Assembly: GCA_964435285.1 (NCBI GenBank)
Contig: CAYSYA010000005.1
Coordinates: 62,001 to 126,000 of the forward strand
Source: GCA-2718035 sp964435285
GTDB taxonomy: Bacteria; Bacteroidota; Bacteroidia; Flavobacteriales; TMED113
DNA: 64,000 bases
Direction of reading: 5' to 3'
The notes beneath the pieces are model-generated. The model made no database searches and was not told the origin of the DNA. It saw only the letters and a program-made list of their open reading frames with translations. Shown one piece after another: positions 37,456 to 46,568 of the stretch. The number at the start of each line of letters is the position of its first letter. Within the stretch, counting starts at the first letter, position 1. A program made the position numbers and the translations under genes.

Positions 37456-38388
37456 ATGAGTTTAATAGAAAAAAATTACGATTCAGAATACAAACCAAGT
37501 AAAAGTGAAGTTGAAAATTTTCCTGACTTACAGAATGGACCATCTTCACTTATCAAAGGAGCAGAAGTTGGAATCCAACATGTGGGAGTACATAATTTTA
37601 AACTTCCACTTAAATACAAAAAAAAGAACGGCGAAGATATTGAATTAGAAACAAAAGTTACAGGTACTGTTTCTTTAGAGGCTCATAAAAAAGGTATAAA
37701 TATGTCCAGAATTATGAGGACATTTTACGAGTTTAAAGATGAATATATAATTGAAAAATTGGAAGATATTTTATTAAAGTATAAAAATGATTTAAGTTCA
37801 TTTAATGCAAAAATTGGCCTACAATTTTCATACCCTATTTTACTACCCTCTTTAAGGTCGAATAATATAGGATTTCAATATTATAGAGTGTCATTTGAAG
37901 GACAAATCGATAAAAAAAGTAAGTTCAAAAAAATTATTCATTTCGACTTTGTATACTCATCTGCATGTCCATGTTCTTATGAATTGGCTGAATATGCTAG
38001 AAAACATAGAAATAAAGCAACAGTAACTCATTCTCAACGTTCAGTAGCTAGAATTTCTGTAGAATTTGATAAAAATTTATGGATAGAAGATTTACAAAAA
38101 ATATGTGAAAAAGCGCTTCAAACTGAGACACAAGTAATTGTAAAAAGAGAAGATGAAATGGCATTTGCTGAGTTAAATGGATCATATTTAAAATTTGTTG
38201 AAGATGCCGCGAGATTATTATATGAAGAATTGATTAAAGATAATCGAATTAAAGACTTTAGAGTAATTTGCTCTCATCAAGAGTCTTTACATTCTCATGA
38301 TGCTGTCTCTGTTATATTAGCTCCAGAAAGTAAATTTAGTAGTGAAATTTCACATGAATTTTGGTCTTCCTTAATTCATGCATCTTAA
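37456..38388 (+). CDS. folE2: GTP cyclohydrolase I, FolE2 type (metal-promiscuous)
   Basis: Converts GTP to 7,8-dihydroneopterin triphosphate for folate and queuosine. FolE2 landmarks are IQHVGVHNFKLP, VSLEAHKKGINMSR, the active-site YSSACPCSYELAEYAR and THSQRSVARIS, plus SHQESLHSHDA. FolE2 is the Zn-independent alternative to FolE, often useful under zinc limitation. The frame is open upstream to a TTG at 37429; the ATG at 37456 (MSLIEKNY) fits the family better. 310 aa. Confidence 0.93.
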   Translation: MSLIEKNYDSEYKPSKSEVENFPDLQNGPSSLIKGAEVGIQHVGVHNFKLPLKYKKKNGEDIELETKVTGTVSLEAHKKGINMSRIMRTFYEFKDEYIIEKLEDILLKYKNDLSSFNAKIGLQFSYPILLPSLRSNNIGFQYYRVSFEGQIDKKSKFKKIIHFDFVYSSACPCSYELAEYARKHRNKATVTHSQRSVARISVEFDKNLWIEDLQKICEKALQTETQVIVKREDEMAFAELNGSYLKFVEDAARLLYEELIKDNRIKDFRVICSHQESLHSHDAVSVILAPESKFSSEISHEFWSSLIHAS

Positions 38389-38411
38389 AAAAATAATTAA
38401 AATTTTATTTT

Positions 38412-39290
38412 ATGAAAGCATATATTTTTCCTGGTCAAGGCTCTCAATTTCCTGGAATGGGAAATGATTTAAAAAACTTAACGATTGCAAAAAATATGTT
38501 TAAGGTTGCAAATGAGATCTTGGGGTTCAATATTTCTGAAATTATGTTTAACGGTTCAGTTGAAGAATTAAAACAAACAAATGTTACACAACCTTCAATT
38601 TATATTCATTCAGTAATTCTAGCAGAAATAATAAAACAAAAAAAAGAATTTTCTCCAAATATGTTGGCAGGACATTCTCTGGGGGAAATATCAGCCTTAA
38701 CAGCAGGAGAAGTTTTAACATTTGAAGATGGATTAAAATTAGTTAAAATTAGATCTCAAGAAATGCAAAAAGCTTGTGAAAATAAAAAATCAACTATGGC
38801 TGCTATTCTTCAGTTAGAAAATACTAAAGTAGAAGAAGTTTGTAATAGTTCTGAAGGAATTGTAGTTCCTGCTAATTATAATTGCCCAGGTCAAATTGTG
38901 ATATCAGGTGAATTTAAAGCAGTTGAAGAAGCTTGTGAAAGATTTAAACAACTAGGCGCAAGAAGAGCTATAATTTTGCCAGTGGGTGGTGCTTTTCATT
39001 CTCCATTGATGGAGCCTGCAAAGAAAAAACTTGAACAATTTATTAACTCTACAAATTTCAATAATCCCATCTGTCCTGTGTATCAAAATGTAAACGCTAA
39101 ACCAGTAACTGAACCTGAAAAAATTAAAGAAAATTTAATACAACAATTAGTTTCACCAGTTAAATGGGAACAATCAATCAATAATATGATTAATGATGGT
39201 GCTAAAGAATTTTTAGAAATTGGACCTGGTAAAGTATTACAAGGATTAGTAAAAAAAATTAACCCTGAACTTAATACATTTTCAATTTAA
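38412..39290 (+). CDS. fabD: Malonyl-CoA:ACP transacylase
   Basis: Fatty-acid synthesis. N-terminal FPGQGSQFPGMG, catalytic Ser89 in AGHSLGE, and the His in GGAFHSPLM are all present. 292 aa is standard. It stands 23 bases after folE2 and 2 bases before an aldehyde dehydrogenase, so co-transcription is likely. Other fab genes are absent nearby apart from the fused FabZ at 18.6-20 kb. Confidence 0.95.
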   Translation: MKAYIFPGQGSQFPGMGNDLKNLTIAKNMFKVANEILGFNISEIMFNGSVEELKQTNVTQPSIYIHSVILAEIIKQKKEFSPNMLAGHSLGEISALTAGEVLTFEDGLKLVKIRSQEMQKACENKKSTMAAILQLENTKVEEVCNSSEGIVVPANYNCPGQIVISGEFKAVEEACERFKQLGARRAIILPVGGAFHSPLMEPAKKKLEQFINSTNFNNPICPVYQNVNAKPVTEPEKIKENLIQQLVSPVKWEQSINNMINDGAKEFLEIGPGKVLQGLVKKINPELNTFSI

Positions 39291-39292
39291 AA

Positions 39293-40672
39293 ATGGACTT
39301 AAATCAGCTCTTTAATAATCAAAAACAACTGTTTCTAAATAAAAAAAAAACAGATCTTAGGGAAAGAGTACAAAAAATTAAAAAAATAAGACAATGGCTT
39401 AAAAAAAATGAAAATTTAGTTATTGAGTCAATTTTAAAAGACTATAATAAACCCTTAGTAGAGATTTATACAACCGAGTTCAAACCCTTAATTGCTCATA
39501 TTGATTTTACACTAAAAAATATAAAAAAGTGGTATGAGCCTAAAAAGATTAGGACACCCTTTCATCTTTTGGGGACTAGCTCTAAAATATTACATGAACC
39601 TAAAGGAATTTGCCTTATTATTTCCCCATGGAATTATCCATTAAATTTAACATTAAACCCACTTGTTTCTTCAATAGCTGCAGGGAATTTTAATTTTATT
39701 AAACCATCGGAATTTACCCCTAATACAAGTGAATTAATATATAAAATGATCAATGAGATATTTTTAGAACAAGAAAATATTGTGGTTTTAGGAAACGAAA
39801 AAATTGGTAAAGAATTAACAAGACTTCCCTTTAATCATATATTTTTCACCGGCTCACCAACAGTTGGAAAAAAAATTATGAAAGAGGCAAGTCAAAATTT
39901 ATGTTCAGTTACATTAGAATTAGGGGGAAGAAACCACACTATAGTTGACCAAACTGCTGATTTAAATGATACTGTTGAAAAAATTATTTGGTCAAAATTT
40001 TTGAACGCTGGACAAACGTGCATTGCCTGTAATCATGTATTTATTCATAAAAATATTAAACATTTATTTTACAAAAAATGTTTAGACAAAATAAAGACAC
40101 TTAATACTGAAAAACAAATTACTCAAATAGTCAATTCTTTACACCATAAGAGAATTATAAAATTAATTAATGACTGCTTAGAACACAGTGGTGAAAAAAT
40201 TCATATTAATCAAAAACTGTCAAATCAACTCATCCCCGTATTTGCGATTAAAAATGTTAGTATTAATAACCCAATATTGAATGAAGAGATTTTTGGACCA
40301 ATTTTACCAATTATTGAATATGAAAACATAAATGAAGTAATAAATTATATAAAAACAAAAGAAAAACCTTTGGCTATTTATGTATTTAGTAAAAATAAAT
40401 TGTTAACAGATAAAATAATTCAAGAAACTAGTTCCGGGGGGGTTGTTATAAATGACTGTATTATTCAATATATGAACCCAAACTTACCTTTTGGTGGAGT
40501 TAATCACAGTGGCATTGGTAAGTCAGGAGGTAAAAGAACTTTTGTTAACTTCTCTAATGAAAAATCTATTTTATTTCAAAAACCTGGGTTTTCAATTGCT
40601 AAATTATTATACCCTCCATACACAGATTTTAAAAAAACCATAGCAAAAAAAATACCTTGGTTTTTTAACTAA
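39293..40672 (+). CDS. NAD(P)-dependent aldehyde dehydrogenase (class 3-like)
   Basis: 459 aa. ISPWNYPLNLTLNPL, FFTGSPTVGKKIM, LELGGRNHTIVD (Glu general base) and GQTCIACN (catalytic Cys) are typical, as are NEEIFGPILP and NLPFGGVNHSGIG. The C-terminal SIAKLLYPPYTDFKK resembles fatty-aldehyde/class 3 ALDH tails. It probably oxidises medium or long aldehydes to acids; the substrate is not certain. The ORF ends with an 8-bp convergent overlap with rmlB. Confidence 0.9.
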   Translation: MDLNQLFNNQKQLFLNKKKTDLRERVQKIKKIRQWLKKNENLVIESILKDYNKPLVEIYTTEFKPLIAHIDFTLKNIKKWYEPKKIRTPFHLLGTSSKILHEPKGICLIISPWNYPLNLTLNPLVSSIAAGNFNFIKPSEFTPNTSELIYKMINEIFLEQENIVVLGNEKIGKELTRLPFNHIFFTGSPTVGKKIMKEASQNLCSVTLELGGRNHTIVDQTADLNDTVEKIIWSKFLNAGQTCIACNHVFIHKNIKHLFYKKCLDKIKTLNTEKQITQIVNSLHHKRIIKLINDCLEHSGEKIHINQKLSNQLIPVFAIKNVSINNPILNEEIFGPILPIIEYENINEVINYIKTKEKPLAIYVFSKNKLLTDKIIQETSSGGVVINDCIIQYMNPNLPFGGVNHSGIGKSGGKRTFVNFSNEKSILFQKPGFSIAKLLYPPYTDFKKTIAKKIPWFFN

Positions 40673-41657
40673 TTTTTTTTAAATACCAGTCAACAGTAGT
40701 TTCAAGAGCTTTTTCAAAAGTTGTTTTTGGTTTCCAATTTAACTGATTCATAATTTTTGAAGAGTTAATTGCATAACGAAAATCGTGCCCTGGCCTATCA
40801 TCTACAAATTGAATTAAATTTTCAGAATTTTTTAAATTAGTTTTTTTATCAATCAAAGAACATATTTTTCGTATTAATTCTAAATTATTCCTTTCATTAT
40901 TTGAGCCAATGTTATAAGTTTCCCCATTTAATCCTTTATGGAATACTATATCAATAGCATCTACATGATCCAAAACAAAAATCCAATCTCTTACAGCTTG
41001 ACCATCACCATAAACAGGTATTTTTTTATTTTTTACGATATTATTAATTGTCAGTGGTATTAATTTTTCATGATGTTGGTTAGGTCCAAAATTATTTGAG
41101 CAATTTGAAATTATATATGGGATATTGTAAGTATTTCCATATGCTCTTATAAAATGATCAGCACTTGCTTTAGATGCTGAATATGGTGATTTGGGAGAAT
41201 ATGGCGAATCTTCTAAAAAATAACCTTCTTTACCTAAAGAACCATAAACCTCATCAGTGGAAATTCCGTAAAACAAATAATTTGAAGCAGCTTTGTCCCA
41301 ATTTAACCTTGCTTCTTCTAATAAGTTGATGGTTCCTAATATATTTGTTTCAACAAAAAGTAACGGATTTTCAATTGAATTATCAACATGAGATTCTGCA
41401 GCAAGATGAATAATAGAGTCAATTTTAAAATCCGTAAAAATTTTATTAATAATTTCTCTATTTCTAATATCTCCCTTAATAAATTTGTAATTAGAATTTG
41501 ATTCTAAATCAATTATAAATTCATAATTTGAAGCATATGTTAAATTATCAATATTTATGATAAAATAATTCTTATAACTGTTTACAAATTTTCGAACCAG
41601 ATGAGAACCAATAAATCCCGCTCCTCCTGTTATTAAAATATATTTATCAAAATTCAT
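40665..41657 (-). CDS. rfbB: dTDP-glucose 4,6-dehydratase
   Basis: Extended SDR that makes dTDP-4-keto-6-deoxyglucose, the rhamnose/deoxysugar precursor. NAD loop GGAGFIGSHLV, HLAAESHVDNSI, GISTDEVYGSLG (the T-D-E catalytic triad), YSASKASADHF (YxxxK) and DRPGHDFRYAI are all diagnostic. 330 aa. rmlA, rmlC and rmlD are not adjacent. A TATATTTG box lies 20 nt upstream. Confidence 0.94.
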   Translation of the reverse strand: MNFDKYILITGGAGFIGSHLVRKFVNSYKNYFIINIDNLTYASNYEFIIDLESNSNYKFIKGDIRNREIINKIFTDFKIDSIIHLAAESHVDNSIENPLLFVETNILGTINLLEEARLNWDKAASNYLFYGISTDEVYGSLGKEGYFLEDSPYSPKSPYSASKASADHFIRAYGNTYNIPYIISNCSNNFGPNQHHEKLIPLTINNIVKNKKIPVYGDGQAVRDWIFVLDHVDAIDIVFHKGLNGETYNIGSNNERNNLELIRKICSLIDKKTNLKNSENLIQFVDDRPGHDFRYAINSSKIMNQLNWKPKTTFEKALETTVDWYLKKIS

Positions 41658-41677
41658 AGTTAATTATCAATAATTTT

Positions 41678-41685
41678 CAAATATA
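41678..41685 (-). promoter_or_regulatory. TAnnTTTG promoter -7 box for rfbB
   Basis: TATATTTG on the minus strand, 20 nt upstream of the rfbB ATG. Confidence 0.5.
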
Positions 41686-41747
41686 ACATTTATTATATCG
41701 TTAATGTTTTTGTTTATTCAGTGTATATTTACATTTTTTAAATTTAT

Positions 41748-42485
41748 ATGCAAAAAATAATTTATATTTTATTACTAGTACCAACAATTATTTTATCACA
41801 AAAAGATGATAAAAAAGTATCTTCTACAATGTTTTCAGTAGACTATGCTTATCAGTTTCCAGAATTTGATTTAAAAGATAGATTTGGTAATAATTCTTCA
41901 ATTGGAGCCTCATTGATACAAAAAAATAAAAATGATATATTGATTTCTTTGTCTGGGAAATGGATATTTGGAAATGACATAAGGGAAGACAATATTTTTG
42001 AATTAATAGATGGAAATAACGGTGATATAATAAATATTAATGGTCAAATTCCAATTATTAGATTATTTGAAAGAGGTGGTCAATTCCACATTAATTTTGG
42101 AAAAAAATATAATTTGAAAAATTCAAAAACTAAATCAGGGATAGTCCCATCTTTTGGTTTGGGATATGTGTATCATAAAATATTTATTGAAACTTTATTA
42201 GGTGAAATACCTCAATTAAATGAAGAATTAATAAAGGGATATGATAGATTATCAGGTGGCTTTTCATTTAAGCAATCGCTAACTTTCATGCACTTATCAA
42301 AAAATAACATGAAAAACTTTAATATTGGCTTAGAAATAATTGAATGTTGGTCAAAAGACTTAAGAATTAATAATTATACAAATAATTCCGTCCCAAAAAA
42401 AAGGTTTGATATGTTTATTGGTTTAAAATTTGAATGGATTGTTCCTTTGAAAAAAAGAACAACTTCTAATTATTATTATTTCTAA
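41748..42485 (+). CDS. Outer-membrane beta-barrel-like conserved protein
   Basis: A signal peptide (MQKIIYILLLVPTIILSQ) is followed by ~225 residues of alternating strand-like segments ending in TTSNYYYF, with a terminal aromatic residue. The pattern DLKDRFGNNSSIGASLIQK...GKWIFG and PIIRLFERGGQFHINFGK resembles a family I recall beside the KDO transferase gene in many Bacteroidota; its function is undescribed. It lies 7 bases before waaA, so a role in LPS or outer-membrane assembly is a reasonable inference. No Cys-lipobox is visible. Confidence 0.75.
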   Translation: MQKIIYILLLVPTIILSQKDDKKVSSTMFSVDYAYQFPEFDLKDRFGNNSSIGASLIQKNKNDILISLSGKWIFGNDIREDNIFELIDGNNGDIININGQIPIIRLFERGGQFHINFGKKYNLKNSKTKSGIVPSFGLGYVYHKIFIETLLGEIPQLNEELIKGYDRLSGGFSFKQSLTFMHLSKNNMKNFNIGLEIIECWSKDLRINNYTNNSVPKKRFDMFIGLKFEWIVPLKKRTTSNYYYF

Positions 42486-42492
42486 TAAACTT

Positions 42493-43698
42493 ATGCTCTC
42501 CTTCTACAACATATTTTTAATTTTTTTTTTCAAAATTATAGCTCCTTTTTTATCAATATTTTCAAAAGAAATAAAAGTTTGGAGGACTGAACAAAAAAAA
42601 ATAAAGAATTTTTCGTTAAAATATAATGCAGATCCAACAATATGGTTTCATTGTTCTTCGGCAGGAGAATATGAACAAGTAAAGCAAATAATTAATTATT
42701 TTGAAAAAAAAAAAATAAAACTAATTATTACATTTTTTTCTGTAAATACATATTTACAATTCAAAAATAAAATAAAGCACCCCTGCTCTTTATTTCCACT
42801 CGATACTAAAAAAAATATAAATCACTTCATTGAAAAATTTAATATTAAAAGAATTTTTGTTGCGAAAAATGAAATTTGGCCTAATTTAATTTATATAAGT
42901 GATAAAAAATCTATCCCTATATTTCAATTAGGTGCAAAAATAAATGAATCAAAAATTAATAATATACTCTACGGAAAAATTTATGCTAATATTTTAAAAA
43001 AAATAAATTTAATTTTTGTTCAAGATGAAGGTTCTAAAAAAATACTTAAAAAAAAGAATATTTATTCATTAGTTAGTGGAGACCCAAGAGTTGATCAGGT
43101 TTTAAATTATAAAGAAAAAAAATTTAAAGACTTATTAATTGAAAAATTTATTGATAATGAAAAAGTTTTTATAGCAGGTAGTACAGATTTAAATGACCTC
43201 AAAATACTTATCAATTCAATTAATAATAATTATAATTATAAGTGGATTATTGTTCCTCATGAAAATTCAAAAAAAGAAATTAAAGAAATTTCAAAAAAAA
43301 TAAATATTAATTGGTGTTTATACTCAAAACCAAAAAATTTAACTAAAGCAAAAATATTAATTATTGATAAAGTGGGAATTCTAAAATACATTTATAAATA
43401 TGCTAATATTGTTTATGTTGGTGGAGGTTTCTCAAAAGGAATTCACAACTGTTTAGAACCTGCAGTTTTTGGAAAACCTCTAATTTTTGGAAGTAACTAT
43501 TATAATTTTCCTGAAGCAATTTATTTTATAAAATCAAAAGTTGCTTTTAGTATTAAAGATAAAACTGAATTTGAAAAATTATTGAGTAACGAAAAAATTG
43601 ATTTTGAAAGAGTCAGAAAAAACTCCAATAAATTTTTTGAAATTCACAAAGGAGCTTCTGAAAAAATCACATCGGTTATTGAAAAATATATCAATTAG
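42493..43698 (+). CDS. waaA: 3-deoxy-D-manno-octulosonic acid (KDO) transferase
   Basis: Adds KDO to lipid A precursor at the inner-membrane cytoplasmic face. N-terminal membrane helix (6-22), then HCSSAGEYEQ with the catalytic Glu59, GAKINE, FVQDEGSKKIL, SGDPRVDQ and the C-terminal VGGGFSKGIHNCLEPAVFGKP for CMP-KDO binding. 401 aa. It acts downstream of the lpx gene products at 17-21 kb. Confidence 0.94.
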   Translation: MLSFYNIFLIFFFKIIAPFLSIFSKEIKVWRTEQKKIKNFSLKYNADPTIWFHCSSAGEYEQVKQIINYFEKKKIKLIITFFSVNTYLQFKNKIKHPCSLFPLDTKKNINHFIEKFNIKRIFVAKNEIWPNLIYISDKKSIPIFQLGAKINESKINNILYGKIYANILKKINLIFVQDEGSKKILKKKNIYSLVSGDPRVDQVLNYKEKKFKDLLIEKFIDNEKVFIAGSTDLNDLKILINSINNNYNYKWIIVPHENSKKEIKEISKKININWCLYSKPKNLTKAKILIIDKVGILKYIYKYANIVYVGGGFSKGIHNCLEPAVFGKPLIFGSNYYNFPEAIYFIKSKVAFSIKDKTEFEKLLSNEKIDFERVRKNSNKFFEIHKGASEKITSVIEKYIN

Positions 43699-43758
43699 TT
43701 TTTTGTATCTTTAGGTATAATTTTTGCATACAATAATATATAACTCAAAAAAAAAAAT

Positions 43759-46515
43759 ATGAAAAACATTACATTAACAATTTTTCTTTTATTGGTAACC
43801 CCTTTATTTTTATTTAGTCAAGCCGATATTGTAGGTGGAGATGATGCTAATATTTCTGATTATCCATATCAAGCTGCAATGCTTAGTACTGGTGGTTGGG
43901 GTGGAGGTTATGCATATTGCGGAGCCTCTGTTATTAACGAATATTGGGTATTAACAGCTGCTCATTGTATGGTTGGCGAAAGCGCAAACAACACTGCAGT
44001 AAGAGTTGGAAATAGCAACAGTTATGCTCAAGGTGGACAAACATATGATGTTGCAGAAATTATTTCTCATCCAAATTATAATAGCAACACAATGAATAAT
44101 GACATTGCTTTGATTAGACTTGAGAATCCAATTCAATTTAGCAATAATGTACAACCAGTTCTACTTGTATGTGATCAACAAGTAGAATTAGGAGTTGAAG
44201 ATATTGGACAAATGTCATGGATAACTGGTTGGGGAGAAGATGAAGGTACTGCAAACAATCCAAACCAATTGCAAGTTGTTGATGTTCCAATTACTGCAAC
44301 TTCTAATTATGGAGGAAATCAAATTGACGCTGATATGATAATGGCTGGCTATAATAATGGTGGTTATGATTCTTGTCAAGGGGACAGTGGAGGACCAATG
44401 GTTGTTTTAGCTTCTGATGAAACTACTTATTTACAAGTTGGTATTGTTAGTTGGGGATATGGGTGTGCTGAAGCGGGGTACCCGGGAGTTTATGCTAGGG
44501 TTTCATACTTCCTTGATTGGATATGTACTAATACTAATGGAGCTGTTTGCCCAAATGAACAAGAATTTTGTAACGAAAATGCCATTTTTGGTTGCACAGA
44601 TCCAATTGCTGAAAACTATAATTTAGAAGCAAATTTTGACGATGGTAGTTGCGAATATATACTTGGATGCACTGACAATACTGCAAATAATTTTTCTCCA
44701 ATTGCCACTCAAGACGATGGTTCTTGTCAATACTCTTGTGATAATAATGTTTCCTTATTTCTTGTTATAGATTGTTATGGTGAAGAAATTAGTTGGGATT
44801 TGACTAACGATAACGGTGTGACAGTAGCTCAAGTTTCTGAGGGCACATACCCTGGGGGAAGTACTACAGATACAATGGAAGAGGGAGGAAGCACTCAACA
44901 ACAAGAAATATGTTTAAGTGCTGGTTGCTACACATTTACCATATCTGACAGCTACGGTGATGGCGTGGGAGGATCAGAATTTAGCTGTGGAATTGACGGA
45001 ACACCTTTTACAATAACTGACCAAAATGGAGAAATATTATTTGAAGAAAATAACCCAGTTTTTGGAGATTGTGAAGCTGGTGGTGAAGATGGACCATGTT
45101 CCGCATCTTATTCATTTTGTGTAACTGCAGGCGAACCTGTTTTCGGTTGTACAGATCCATTAGCCTCTAACTATAACTCTGAAGCCAATACGAATGACGG
45201 ATCATGTATTTATGAAGGATGTACAGACGAAAATGCTTGTAATTATAATTCTTTTGCAACTAATGATGATGGTTCTTGCGAATATTCCAGTTGTGCAGGT
45301 TGTACTGATGAAAACTTTTTAGAATATGATCCAACAGCATTAATAGATGATGGAAGCTGTATCACATTAATAGTTTCTGGATGTACAGACCCTATTGCCT
45401 TAAATTTTAATGAATTAGCAAATTCTGATGATGGAACATGTGAATACCAGGAAGGATGTACTGATCCAAATGCAGAAAATTATGATTCTAATGCAATCCA
45501 AGATGATGGGTCCTGTATCTATCCTTGGGAACCTTGTGAAATCTTACAATGGTCAGAAAATTTTGAAAGTTATAATTCATCCAATATTGACCCTCAATCA
45601 ACTGACTGGGTAGGTTGGGATAACATAAATTCTGGAGTTGATGTAACAGAAAACTTTGGATTCAGTAGTAATCAATCCATTCTAGTTGAACAAAATGATG
45701 ATGTGGTTCATATTTTTGATGGAATTAACGCTGGAAGTGGAGAAGTGATTTTTTGGATGTATATTCCATCTAGTGGTGGAGCTGGAGCATATTATAATAT
45801 TTTACATGGATATAACACCCCAAATGCAGGACAAAATAGTATTTGGGCCCATCAAATAATGTTTGCATCGGCTGAAAGTGGTGAACAGTCAGTTTTAGAT
45901 GCAGCAGGATATGCTGCTGTCTCATTTGATGCGATTTATGATACTTGGGTTGAAGTAAGACAAGAAATTGATTTAGATAATGATTATACTACTTTGTACT
46001 ATAACGGACAAGAATTGTATTCATGGCAATTTAGTCAAGACGCTGGTGGAGAGCAACAATTAAATGTTTTAGATGCAATTAATTTCTTTGGTACATGCGG
46101 AGGAGCTGGCTGTACCGCTATGGCTTATTATGATAACATAGAAATGTGTGGTGATTTTAAAGTTGAAGTATTTGGATGTACTGACCCATCTGCCGTAAAC
46201 TATAATCCAAATGCCACAAGTGATGATGGCTCATGTGTTTATGACACTTCAAACATTGAAGAAAATAATATTTTAGAAATGAATCTATTTCCTAACCCAA
46301 ATAATGGTTCATTTAGTATTACACTAAATGATAATTTGCCTTCATTTAATTTAAGTATCATAAATATTTTAGGACAAGAAGTGTATACACAACAAGTAAA
46401 AAACTATTCAATAAATTCAAAACAAAACATAAAAGTTGACTTAGTAAAAGGAACTTATATCTTTAATTTGAAAACCGAAGGAAATTCAATTAAGATTCCT
46501 GTAATTATTGAATAA
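43759..46515 (+). CDS. Trypsin-like serine protease with Cys repeats and T9SS sorting domain
   Basis: Signal peptide (1 to ~20), then a chymotrypsin-fold S1 domain starting DIVGGDDA (23-30) with H69 (LTAAHC), D115 (NNDIAL), S210 (GDSGGP) and D204 at the primary-specificity site, so cleavage after Lys/Arg is predicted. Eight repeats of the form GCTDPxAxNYxxxAxxDDGSC follow (starting at about 277, 301, 462, 485, 512, 539, 564 and 804), interrupted by two beta-rich domains. A C-terminal T9SS type A domain (from ~840: LFPNPNNGSFSI...NILGQEV...KGTYIFNL) targets it for secretion and surface attachment. There is essentially no zymogen propeptide. Confidence 0.93.
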   Translation: MKNITLTIFLLLVTPLFLFSQADIVGGDDANISDYPYQAAMLSTGGWGGGYAYCGASVINEYWVLTAAHCMVGESANNTAVRVGNSNSYAQGGQTYDVAEIISHPNYNSNTMNNDIALIRLENPIQFSNNVQPVLLVCDQQVELGVEDIGQMSWITGWGEDEGTANNPNQLQVVDVPITATSNYGGNQIDADMIMAGYNNGGYDSCQGDSGGPMVVLASDETTYLQVGIVSWGYGCAEAGYPGVYARVSYFLDWICTNTNGAVCPNEQEFCNENAIFGCTDPIAENYNLEANFDDGSCEYILGCTDNTANNFSPIATQDDGSCQYSCDNNVSLFLVIDCYGEEISWDLTNDNGVTVAQVSEGTYPGGSTTDTMEEGGSTQQQEICLSAGCYTFTISDSYGDGVGGSEFSCGIDGTPFTITDQNGEILFEENNPVFGDCEAGGEDGPCSASYSFCVTAGEPVFGCTDPLASNYNSEANTNDGSCIYEGCTDENACNYNSFATNDDGSCEYSSCAGCTDENFLEYDPTALIDDGSCITLIVSGCTDPIALNFNELANSDDGTCEYQEGCTDPNAENYDSNAIQDDGSCIYPWEPCEILQWSENFESYNSSNIDPQSTDWVGWDNINSGVDVTENFGFSSNQSILVEQNDDVVHIFDGINAGSGEVIFWMYIPSSGGAGAYYNILHGYNTPNAGQNSIWAHQIMFASAESGEQSVLDAAGYAAVSFDAIYDTWVEVRQEIDLDNDYTTLYYNGQELYSWQFSQDAGGEQQLNVLDAINFFGTCGGAGCTAMAYYDNIEMCGDFKVEVFGCTDPSAVNYNPNATSDDGSCVYDTSNIEENNILEMNLFPNPNNGSFSITLNDNLPSFNLSIINILGQEVYTQQVKNYSINSKQNIKVDLVKGTYIFNLKTEGNSIKIPVIIE
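44588..46237 (+). repeat. Eight-copy GCTDP/DDGSC coding repeat
   Basis: Copies of ~24 residues bearing two invariant Cys and an acidic D-D-G-[ST]-C end. Copies 1-2 and 3-7 are adjacent; copy 8 lies just before the sorting domain. Probably a small disulfide/Ca2+-binding linker module. The nucleotide copies have drifted, so this is not a recent expansion. Confidence 0.8.
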
Positions 46516-46531
46516 TATAATTTGAGTTTAT

Positions 46532-46566
46532 AAAAAAAAGGGAGGTTAAAAACCTCCCTTTTTTTT
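46532..46566. terminator. Bidirectional Rho-independent terminator
   Basis: An 8-bp stem GGGAGGTT/AACCTCCC (46540-46547 with 46551-46558), loop AAA, flanked by an A-run on the left and a T-run on the right. It can therefore terminate both the protease gene and the convergent miaE. It is the only clear intrinsic terminator I see in the window. Confidence 0.92.
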
Positions 46567-46568
46567 GT

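Noticed and set aside
44588..46237. Repeat region of the protease gene as a CRISPR-like array
   Set aside because: The repeats are in frame, vary at the nucleotide level and encode a Cys-containing protein module.
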